From CAZVJA01 sp964626885 (GTDB lineage: Bacteria > Planctomycetota > Planctomycetia > Planctomycetales > Planctomycetaceae): 11,583 bases of DNA. Under the pieces are notes generated by a model. The model did no database searches and was not told where the DNA came from. It was given only the letters and a program-made list of their open reading frames with translations. Below, piece after piece: positions 6,175-11,583 of this stretch. The stretch lies in NCBI GenBank assembly GCA_964626885.1, contig CAZVJA010000167.1:1-11583 (forward strand), read 5' to 3'. Position 1 is the first letter of the stretch. Each line of letters opens with the position of its first letter. The translations under genes and the position numbers were made by a program.

Positions 6175-7506
6175 TCAGGGTTTCTGGTTCTCCGGTTTTT
6201 CTGGATCGAACTGCGGCTCGCCGGGCCGATTTGCTCCCGGACCGCGGCCTTTTCCTTCCAGACCACCGGGACGAGCGTGTCCCAGTTCGTTCATGTCGAT
6301 TGCACCGTCGCCGTTCGCGTCGATCATCGAGAAACGTTGCTTCATCTTCGGCGGGGCTTCGTCTTCGGAGATCTTGCCGTCGTCGTTGGCATCAAGCTGT
6401 TCGAACATCCGTTGCATGAACTCCATTCCGCGACCGCCGGGCCCATCCGGACCTCCCGGTCCGCGAAAACCTTCCGGACCGCGGCGTCGACCTTCTTGCG
6501 GAGGACCATCCTGCGGAGGACCACCTTGGGGCGAACCCTCTTCGGGAGGACCACCCGCTCCAGGGCCACGACGTCCTCGAGGCCCGTCTTCCGGGGGCCC
6601 CTGCGGACCATTGAAACCTTGAGGACCAAATCGTCGCGGATGCTCTCCTTCCGATCCCGGTCCTTGTGGCCCTTGTGGACCACGTCGACGCGGACCGAAT
6701 TCCCCGCGCGGTCCACCCTGCGGGCCACGGGCCATCTCTTCGCCCATCTCTTCCGGAGGGGGTCCCATCAACTCGCGCGGATCAAGTTCGCCGTCGTTGT
6801 TCTCGTCCAGCTCGTTGAATTTTTCCGTCGCCTTGGCAAGCTCATCGCGACTGAGGCGACCATCCTTGTTCGTGTCGAACACTTTCATGAAGTTCGGCCC
6901 ATGCGGTCCCGGACCTCCTGGGCCTCGGCCTTCGGGTCCCTCGCCCTCCGGACCTCCCGGACCACGTCCGCGCGGCGGGCCCCCCTCTGGACGACCGGGG
7001 CGTCCCGCACCATCGCGGAATCCCTGCATCCGCTTACCGACTTCCTCCGCGAACTCATCGGCGGTGATCTCATCTTTGCCGAGCTTCTCGAGCGCTTCGT
7101 GGATTCGAGGACGTTCGGTCGCCTCTTCTCGTGTCAACTTGCCATCATGATTCTTATCGAGCATGCCGAAGATGCGGCGCGGGTCGAAATCGCCGCGTCC
7201 TGGACCGCGACCGCGCTCCTGAAACGCCTCCGGGCCTGCAACCGGGTCTTGGTTCTGCTTCACCGATTCCAGGAACTCATCCTTGGAAAGCGAGCCGTCT
7301 TTGTCTTTGTCCCCCACGCGCACCAACCGCTCGAAGATGCGAGCATGATCCCCTTCCGCTTCCTTGGCCTCAATCTTGCCGTCGGCGTTCGCGTCCAGCT
7401 TCTTGAAAAGCTCTTCCGGGGCCGGTCCGGGGCCTTCCCCCCAGCCGATCCCGCCGAGCCCAGATATCAAAACCGCTGAAATCCCCAGTATCGCAATGTG
7501 TCTCAT
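6175..7506 (-). CDS. Secreted multi-EF-hand protein with Gly/Pro-rich collagen-like linkers
   Basis: Protein of 443 residues. A signal peptide (about 1-24, MRHIAILGISAVLISGLG) predicts export. Seven canonical 12-residue calcium loops of the DxNxDGxxxxxE type are visible at 38-49, 66-77, 117-128, 211-222, 234-245, 372-383 and 396-407; a partial, degenerate one lies near 145-151. The loops are separated by low-complexity Gly/Pro/Arg/Glu segments (about 166-204 and 248-360) with GPQ, GPP and GPG triplets resembling collagen Gly-X-Y repeats. The protein should bind several Ca2+ ions outside the cytoplasm. Its job is not readable; envelope structure, adhesion and calcium buffering are guesses. The ATG at 7506 is chosen because the signal peptide starts there and AGGA lies 8 bases upstream; an upstream in-frame codon at 7587 would add 27 unlikely residues. 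It faces the methyltransferase tail to tail. Confidence 0.88.
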   Translation of the reverse strand: MRHIAILGISAVLISGLGGIGWGEGPGPAPEELFKKLDANADGKIEAKEAEGDHARIFERLVRVGDKDKDGSLSKDEFLESVKQNQDPVAGPEAFQERGRGPGRGDFDPRRIFGMLDKNHDGKLTREEATERPRIHEALEKLGKDEITADEFAEEVGKRMQGFRDGAGRPGRPEGGPPRGRGPGGPEGEGPEGRGPGGPGPHGPNFMKVFDTNKDGRLSRDELAKATEKFNELDENNDGELDPRELMGPPPEEMGEEMARGPQGGPRGEFGPRRRGPQGPQGPGSEGEHPRRFGPQGFNGPQGPPEDGPRGRRGPGAGGPPEEGSPQGGPPQDGPPQEGRRRGPEGFRGPGGPDGPGGRGMEFMQRMFEQLDANDDGKISEDEAPPKMKQRFSMIDANGDGAIDMNELGHARPGGLEGKGRGPGANRPGEPQFDPEKPENQKP

Positions 7507-7541
7507 CGTCCTGTTCCTGCCTGCTAAGGTGGGACTGAGCC

Positions 7542-7554
7542 GTTCAGCTTGAAC
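7542..7554. promoter_or_regulatory. Short inverted repeat upstream of the EF-hand gene
   Basis: GTTCA (7542-7546) and TGAAC (7550-7554) form a 13-base dyad about 36 bases upstream of the EF-hand start. The position suits an operator in the leader or promoter, but the repeat is short and could be chance. No clear -10/-35 pair was found in 7507-7742. Confidence 0.15.
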
Positions 7555-7742
7555 TGTCACTGAACTAGGCCGATAAGTACCAAACACCGCGGGCGGGGCA
7601 GGGTTTCGCCGAATCCGGGACTGCGGCCGGAATTTTTTCGCGCGAGAACAGCCGGGCTTCGCCTCTCAATTCAGCGGCAAAACAGACGACCATCGGCGTT
7701 CAGCGCACAATTGCGAGAGACGCGAGATCCCAACCGGTTTGG

Positions 7743-8690
7743 TCACCGATGGGAATTCTCCGCTGCCAGCGCCAGCGCCCCATGCACGACGACCAGCTCT
7801 CCCAGCCCCGCCGGCAGGATTTCGAAGGAATCAGCCAACGGGGGGAAAACATACTGGCGAACGTCGCGCCGTAGCGGTCCAAAGAAAAGCGTTTCCCCCG
7901 CGAGCGATACCCCCCCGCCCACGACGACTACATTCACCGCCAGCAGAGTGATGACCTGTGCAATCCCCCAACCCAGCGCCTGGCAGGCGCGGTCAATCAC
8001 AAGACACGCCGCCTGATTGCCGGCTTCCGCCGCCATCGCGACATCGCGGGCGGTGATTTGCGCGGGATCATCGTCGGCTCGGCGCAACAGATCCGCCCGG
8101 TCGAGCGGATCGCATTCCGCTAAACAGGCACGAGCCGCCGCTTCAATCCCCCGGCCGCTGGCAATCGACTCCACGGTAATCTCGGGACGGTCTGCATCGA
8201 GCCCGGGTCGCAGATGACCGATCTCCGCCACCGCGGGACGCCCGCTTCCGTACAACTTCCCGTCAATCACGAAGCCGCCGCCGACTCCTGTGCCGACGGT
8301 GACAAAGAAGACCGCTTTCTTTCCTCGGCCCGCGCCGAACTTCGCTTCCGCCAGTGCCGCGCAATCGCAGTCGTTCCCCAGCTTCGTCGGCACGCCGTAT
8401 TTGTCGCGGCACCACTCCGCCAGAGGAAAACGGTCCCATCCGGAAATCTGATGACTCTTCGTCACGATGCCCGCTTCGGAATCGATCGGACCGCCGAAGC
8501 CGATGCCCGCTCCTTGCACTTCGTGCCGCTCCACCATCTTCCGGCCGACCCGTTCCATGTCCGCCAGGATCCCCTCCGCCCCCTTGCTCGGGTCGACGTC
8601 GAGCCGTTCGAACGCAACGAACGCGGAGCCGTCACCGCGCCCCACACCGAGCTGCAATTTCGTTCCGCCGATTTCAATGCCGAGGTACAT
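7743..8690 (-). CDS. ROK-family sugar kinase (glucokinase-like) without the usual cysteine zinc motif
   Basis: Protein of 315 residues of the ROK (repressor, ORF, kinase) family. It has no N-terminal DNA-binding domain, so it is an enzyme of the glucokinase, fructokinase or N-acetylhexosamine kinase type, transferring ATP phosphate to a sugar. Seen: the phosphate-1 loop GIEIGGTK (4-11, Glu in place of the usual Asp), the catalytic pair N106-D107, the ATP-binding GTGVGGG (133-139) and the substrate motif AEIGH (155-159). The cysteine cluster (CxCGxxGCxE) that normally follows this His to bind zinc is absent; the sequence there is HLRPGLDADRPEITVES. Substrate is not decidable. The ATG at 8690 is chosen because GGA lies 7 bases upstream and the protein begins directly with the phosphate loop; upstream in-frame codons to 8819 add 43 residues without family likeness. 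Confidence 0.88.
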   Translation of the reverse strand: MYLGIEIGGTKLQLGVGRGDGSAFVAFERLDVDPSKGAEGILADMERVGRKMVERHEVQGAGIGFGGPIDSEAGIVTKSHQISGWDRFPLAEWCRDKYGVPTKLGNDCDCAALAEAKFGAGRGKKAVFFVTVGTGVGGGFVIDGKLYGSGRPAVAEIGHLRPGLDADRPEITVESIASGRGIEAAARACLAECDPLDRADLLRRADDDPAQITARDVAMAAEAGNQAACLVIDRACQALGWGIAQVITLLAVNVVVVGGGVSLAGETLFFGPLRRDVRQYVFPPLADSFEILPAGLGELVVVHGALALAAENSHR

Positions 8691-8790
8691 GATATTTTCC
8701 AGATGAGCCGCGTCGGAAAGGAACGAGAATCGTGACGGCAGTTCCATCCTATTCGTGGATTGATTGCGGAACACACCGCGCGCGGCCTCG

Positions 8791-8819
8791 ATTGTGGCCA
8801 GCCGCCGCAGGGAGTTCAA
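8791..8819 (-). promoter_or_regulatory. Weak candidate promoter for the ROK kinase gene (minus strand)
   Basis: On the minus strand, TTGAAC (complement of 8814-8819) and CACAAT (complement of 8791-8796) are 17 bases apart and each match 4 of 6 consensus bases. They would give a leader of about 95 bases. It is the best pair seen in 8691-8905, but not strong. Confidence 0.25.
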
Positions 8820-8905
8820 GCGGTTGTGTTAAGACGCGAAGGAGCGCGGATGTGAGGCCGTCCGAAGTGGTTGACGGTACAGAGTTTGGGCGTCGTTTGT
8901 TCGAG

Positions 8906-9430
8906 TCAGCGATCGCGGTGACGACGGACATGATGTTGTTCTGATTCGCACACGGCCTGTCGGGCCTCGCAAAAGGTCATTACACCGTACACCACCGCGG
9001 CAATCGTGCAGACTAAGAAAAAGAGGACGGAGACGTAACTCCGGTTTCCCGCTAATCGGGACCGGTCAGCGCGACCGGGGATGTACACGACGTTGACCAT
9101 ATCCTGCGGACGATTCCAGGTACGGGGAACTGCGTCCCGTTCGGTACGCGATTCATCGGTCACTTCATCAAGGAACGTATAGACCACCTCGAAATACAAT
9201 TTCTTTCGAAACCGACGCGTGTACAATTCACTCGGCTCGATCACTCGTTCGATTTTCGCCGTCGTCGTGCGGCCACGCAACGTGTACCAAAGCTCTTCCC
9301 AGGCAAAGTAGGTCGAAATCGCGAACAGCACCGGTACCGCGATCATCAGAAAGCAGCCGAAGGGAGCATCTTCATTTTGCGCCTGCGGAGAGCCGCGCCG
9401 GTGCATGTGGAAGGAGCCGAATCCCCACAT
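8906..9430 (-). CDS. Two-helix membrane protein, DUF3592-like
   Basis: Protein of 174 residues. A hydrophobic helix at about 24-44 and a second at about 132-153 flank a soluble domain (about 55-128) that begins TTTAKIERV, contains YTFLDEVTDES and ends VVYIPGRADRSRLAGN. This order (helix, beta-rich domain, the V-x-Y-x-P-x-x-P/A-x-x-S-R-L stretch, helix) is that of DUF3592 proteins, whose function is unknown; the assignment is from pattern memory. The domain probably sits on the non-cytoplasmic side, since the short N-terminus and the tail (CESEQHHVRRHRDR) are rich in basic residues. The ATG at 9430 has GAGG 8 bases upstream. It stands alone between the ROK kinase and SDR genes. Confidence 0.78.
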   Translation of the reverse strand: MWGFGSFHMHRRGSPQAQNEDAPFGCFLMIAVPVLFAISTYFAWEELWYTLRGRTTTAKIERVIEPSELYTRRFRKKLYFEVVYTFLDEVTDESRTERDAVPRTWNRPQDMVNVVYIPGRADRSRLAGNRSYVSVLFFLVCTIAAVVYGVMTFCEARQAVCESEQHHVRRHRDR

Positions 9431-9511
9431 CGGAACAGCCTCGAATTCAACTAAGAATTGAGATCGAAAGCTCGCGACCGCCGTTCAGAAAGAAGCGGTG
9501 GTTTCAAAACC

Positions 9512-9589
9512 GGGAGGGCGACGCTCCTGCGGAGCCGCCATCACCAGAGACTTTCGAACACAGCGGCTCGGCGGGAGCCTCGCCCTCCC
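9512..9589. repeat. 27-bp imperfect inverted repeat, interspersed-element-like
   Basis: The arm 9512-9538 (starting GGGAGGGCGACGCTCC) and the arm 9563-9589 (ending GGGAGCCTCGCCCTCCC) are reverse complements at 24 of 27 positions, with a 24-base centre. The element fills the gap between the SDR gene's 3' end and the start of the DUF3592-like gene. From memory, this GGCTCGGCGGGAGC...CGCCCTCCC core is a frequent intergenic repeat in planctomycete genomes (MITE- or REP-like). No target-site duplication was evident. Confidence 0.65.
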
Positions 9590-9611
9590 AAATACAAGTT
9601 TTAAGACAGCT

Positions 9612-10343
9612 TTAGCAAAACGCCTGCGATGTCGGCTTGATCGTCAGCTCCGTGACATGCGCCCGCGGCGGCAGGCAGCAAACCATCAGCGCCGCCTGCG
9701 CGACGTCGTCCGATTGCAGAATCCGTGCCCGATGCTCCGGAGTCACCGGAACCGGACGATGTATGAGGATCGGTGTGTCGACTTCGCCGGGGTAAATGTT
9801 CGTCACGCGGATGTTCGCGTCTTTCTCTTCCTGCGAAACGGTCAGGCCGAGAGCCGCCATCGCGAATTTCGACGCGTTGTAGGCAACCCCGCCGAGCAGC
9901 CCGGCTCGAATGCCGGCGATCGAGACGATATTGATGACCAGGCCGTCCTTCCGCGCGCGCATCTCCGGCAACACGACATGCAGGCAGTTGTACGCGCCGG
10001 TCGCGTTGATCTGCAGGATCTTGTCCCAGTCTTCCGGTGCCAGATCGCGCATGGACCGCTTCGGCACATTGATTCCGGAACTGTTGATCAGAATATCGAT
10101 CCGCCCAAGTTCGCGCTGGGCCCAGTCGATGAGCGCATTGACGCTCGCCCGGTCAGCCACATCGACCGTGTGCGTCAGGATTGCCGGTTCGCCTTTGAAC
10201 TGCTTGGCCGCCTCGCGAAGTTTCTCTTCGCGCCGGCCGGCGATGGCCACGCGGCAACCTTCCTTCGCAAGCAACAAGGCGCACGCCTCGCCAATGCCCG
10301 TGCCGCCCCCCGTAATCAATGCTGTTTTGCCTGTGAGTTTCAT
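9612..10343 (-). CDS. Short-chain dehydrogenase/reductase (classical SDR)
   Basis: Protein of 243 residues, one Rossmann domain, usual length for classical SDRs. Seen: the cofactor loop TGGGTGIG (11-18), a variant of the NNAG motif as NSSG (87-90), Asn113, catalytic Ser141 in IVSIAG, and Tyr155-x-x-x-Lys159 in YNASK. PGEVDTP follows as expected. Arg37-Arg38 after the second strand suggest NADP(H) use (inference). The substrate is unknown; the C-terminal substrate-loop region gives no recognised signature. The ATG at 10343 is typical for the family (MKLTGKTALITGG); AGGA lies 11 bases upstream, a little far. The next gene upstream on this strand is the antitoxin-like gene, 98 bases away, with a repeat-like motif between. 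Confidence 0.9.
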   Translation of the reverse strand: MKLTGKTALITGGGTGIGEACALLLAKEGCRVAIAGRREEKLREAAKQFKGEPAILTHTVDVADRASVNALIDWAQRELGRIDILINSSGINVPKRSMRDLAPEDWDKILQINATGAYNCLHVVLPEMRARKDGLVINIVSIAGIRAGLLGGVAYNASKFAMAALGLTVSQEEKDANIRVTNIYPGEVDTPILIHRPVPVTPEHRARILQSDDVAQAALMVCCLPPRAHVTELTIKPTSQAFC

Positions 10344-10399
10344 GTGATGTCGATTCCTGATGGCAGTAAACTTGTGGCTCCATTAGCTCCATTTAACCT

Positions 10400-10426
10400 C
10401 ACCACGGAGACACAGAGGACACGGAG
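10400..10426. repeat. CACCACGGAGACACAGAGGA-type motif
   Basis: The stretch is made of ACGGAG and ACA(G)AGG near-repeats: ACGGAGACACAGAGGACACGGAG. From memory, sequence of this type (CACCACGGAGACACAGAGGA...) is a widespread intergenic repeat in several phyla, planctomycetes included, that produces spurious peptides such as TTETQRT. It lies between the SDR start and the antitoxin-like stop. Only one copy is in the window. Confidence 0.5.
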
Positions 10427-10441
10427 CATGCTGAATTCAGA

Positions 10442-10666
10442 TTAAGTATTCATAATAATTCGACGGGCCTCGGACCACGGGATTAGCGATACCTGACTGC
10501 TCTCAATCTCGCGAACTCGCCGGTAAATTTCACCGGCCCACAACGAGTGAACAGCCTCTTTATCCTCAACACCCAGGCTGGCAATTAAAATTTCCGCTAG
10601 CCGGGCGCGGTCTCGCTCGGATAACTGCATCGCTTGCTCAAAGATCTCGTCCATCCTTTGGTCCAT
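10442..10666 (-). CDS. Addiction-module antitoxin-like protein, no toxin partner visible
   Basis: Protein of 74 residues that follows the pattern of the short putative addiction-module component family (TIGR02574-like). The N-terminal helix has ALxLSxxDRARLAEILIASL character (residues 12-31: AMQLSERDRARLAEILIASL). It is followed by an acidic linker, W-x-x-EI-x-RR (43-50) and a C-terminal IPWSEARR (62-69). Relatives are antitoxins encoded before a RelE/ParE-type toxin. Here the 98 bases downstream hold no open frame for a toxin, and the gene upstream is a creatininase-family hydrolase, so it is an orphan or a remnant (inference). ATG at 10666 is assumed; it lacks a good ribosome binding site, and the in-frame ATG at 10654 is an alternative. 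It lies 63 bases after the creatininase-family stop on the same strand. Confidence 0.75.
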   Translation of the reverse strand: MDQRMDEIFEQAMQLSERDRARLAEILIASLGVEDKEAVHSLWAGEIYRRVREIESSQVSLIPWSEARRIIMNT

Positions 10667-10729
10667 GGGAAACGATTCTACCGAACCAATGTCCGCGATA
10701 TAGGTCTTCGTGTGGTGAGATGACTTCCA

Positions 10730-11515
10730 TCAAAACGGAAATTGTCCGTCGATCTTAGAGCCCGCCAGCTCGACCAGGAAGTCGGCTAGACGCGAAACGA
10801 TGATCTCCATCAGCCGTTCTCCCTTTTCCGCCGTCGCGGGATGCGGGTTGCCCGAGCCGCTGTTGGTCGTCAGCAGATGCCATGGCCGGGTGATCGAAAC
10901 CCAGCCCTTGTTCACCGCGTCGAATCGGGTCGAGCGGACCGCACCGTCGTCGGCCGCGATCTTCCCGGTGGCTGCATCAATTGCCACCAGATGCGAAAAA
11001 CAGGCCAGGCCGAGCGCCGTTTCCATCTCTCCGGCATGATCTCCCGCGTCATCGAAAATTTCTTTCTGCACATCCGCGGAAATTGCGCGAAACCAGTCGC
11101 ACAAAAACAGATGCACGCGCGTCGTGCCGTACAATTCGCGCAGCATCGGCTTGACATCGTTTCCCCCGTGGCTGTTCAGAATCAGCAACTTGTGAACCCC
11201 GTGCTGATCCAAAGACGCCACGAGATCGTGAATCACGGCGAGCAGCGTCGAGGGATTGACGTTCATCGCCAGCGGAAAGCGCATCTGGTTCGTTTCGGTG
11301 CCGTAGGGAATGGCCGGCAGCATCACCACGCGGGCGCCGCGCCGATACGCTGCTTCGCACGCACGCCCGGCGATCGCTTCCGATTCGAACGTGTCGGTCC
11401 CGTAAGGTAAATGGAGATTGTGCGGCTCGGTGGCTCCAAGCGGCAACACCGCCACATCATACGGCTGCTGTTTCACATGACCGTAATTGATCTCGGAAAG
11501 AATCCACTCACGCAT
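10730..11515 (-). CDS. Creatininase-family amidohydrolase
   Basis: Protein of 261 residues, the usual length of the creatininase family (creatinine amidohydrolase, ArfB, MftE). Metal-binding residues are in place: Glu30 and His32 in GATEPHNLHLP, Asp41 in YGTDT, His116 in NSHGGN (114-119) and Glu163 in HAGEMET. These hold a binuclear metal site that hydrolyses a cyclic or linear amide. The exact substrate cannot be inferred: creatinine, an F420/riboflavin-pathway formamide and mycofactocin peptide are all served by relatives, and no partner genes of those pathways are nearby. The ATG at 11515 gives the normal N-terminus (MREWILSEINYG), but the leader before it is pyrimidine-rich on the coding strand, with no clear Shine-Dalgarno sequence. 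The left-hand neighbour on the same strand is the antitoxin-like gene; no gene was seen in 11516-11583. Confidence 0.88.
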   Translation of the reverse strand: MREWILSEINYGHVKQQPYDVAVLPLGATEPHNLHLPYGTDTFESEAIAGRACEAAYRRGARVVMLPAIPYGTETNQMRFPLAMNVNPSTLLAVIHDLVASLDQHGVHKLLILNSHGGNDVKPMLRELYGTTRVHLFLCDWFRAISADVQKEIFDDAGDHAGEMETALGLACFSHLVAIDAATGKIAADDGAVRSTRFDAVNKGWVSITRPWHLLTTNSGSGNPHPATAEKGERLMEIIVSRLADFLVELAGSKIDGQFPF

Positions 11516-11583
11516 GGGGGTAGGGGTCAGCGACTGTCTTGGTTTTCAAGTGGATGGTAGAGGATTTTTCCAGGGTTGTTGAG

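Noticed and set aside
6106..7479. Long + strand open frame opposite the EF-hand gene (457 codons)
   Set aside because: The EF-hand loops and signal peptide on the minus strand are unmistakable. The + frame is a low-complexity Arg/Thr/Ser shadow of it.
10344..10441. Toxin gene partner for the antitoxin-like protein
   Set aside because: Too short (98 bases), contains a repeat-like motif, and no open frame with toxin features on either strand.
9498..10445. + strand open frame opposite the SDR gene (315 codons)
   Set aside because: It runs through both repeat-like elements and the antisense of a clear SDR; no ribosome binding site or domain seen.

Overview
The window looks like chromosomal DNA from a planctomycete (phylum Planctomycetota, probably a Planctomycetales relative). 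This is inferred from several things: GC-rich sequence with loosely packed, mostly monocistronic genes; a small lipoprotein and a type II/IV secretion-like ATPase of planctomycete style; an EF-hand protein with Gly/Pro-rich linkers; a ROK kinase lacking the usual cysteine zinc motif; and intergenic inverted repeats of a kind I associate with planctomycete genomes. No database was searched. I saw no tRNA, rRNA, CRISPR array, transposase or phage gene.

Layout. At the left edge is the 3' part of a + strand gene for a protein with a C-terminal membrane anchor (3-686). Next comes a very structured intergenic stretch ending in a minus-strand intrinsic terminator (714-796), which serves a small lipoprotein gene (942-1196, -). 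Then follow, all on the minus strand, a GspE/PilB-like ATPase paralogue with all its catalytic motifs degenerated (1387-2733), dapA (3021-3908) and a beta-hydroxyacid dehydrogenase (4094-5011). A 378-base divergent region (5012-5389) carries a promoter-like sequence for each direction and leads to the only other + strand gene, a phospholipid/ornithine-lipid N-methyltransferase-like enzyme (5390-6040). That gene converges on a secreted seven-EF-hand protein (6175-7506, -), whose terminator hairpin lies over the methyltransferase stop codon. The right part, all minus strand, holds a ROK sugar kinase (7743-8690), a two-helix DUF3592-like membrane protein (8906-9430), an SDR oxidoreductase (9612-10343), an orphan addiction-module antitoxin-like protein (10442-10666) and a creatininase-family amidohydrolase (10730-11515).

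Working together. Most genes are separated by 60-290 bases and look independently transcribed. dapA may be co-transcribed with the upstream dehydrogenase, and the antitoxin-like gene with the creatininase-family gene. No single pathway links the set: lysine/peptidoglycan precursor synthesis, redox metabolism, sugar phosphorylation, lipid methylation and cell-envelope proteins stand side by side.

Most worth a second look: the apparently ATPase-dead GspE paralogue, the string of stem-loops at 714-921 (possible 3'UTR-derived RNA), the EF-hand/collagen-like protein, the antisense-overlapping terminator at 6016-6060, and three different interspersed-repeat-like elements (4016-4079, 9512-9589, 10400-10426). 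I found no convincing new multi-gene system.
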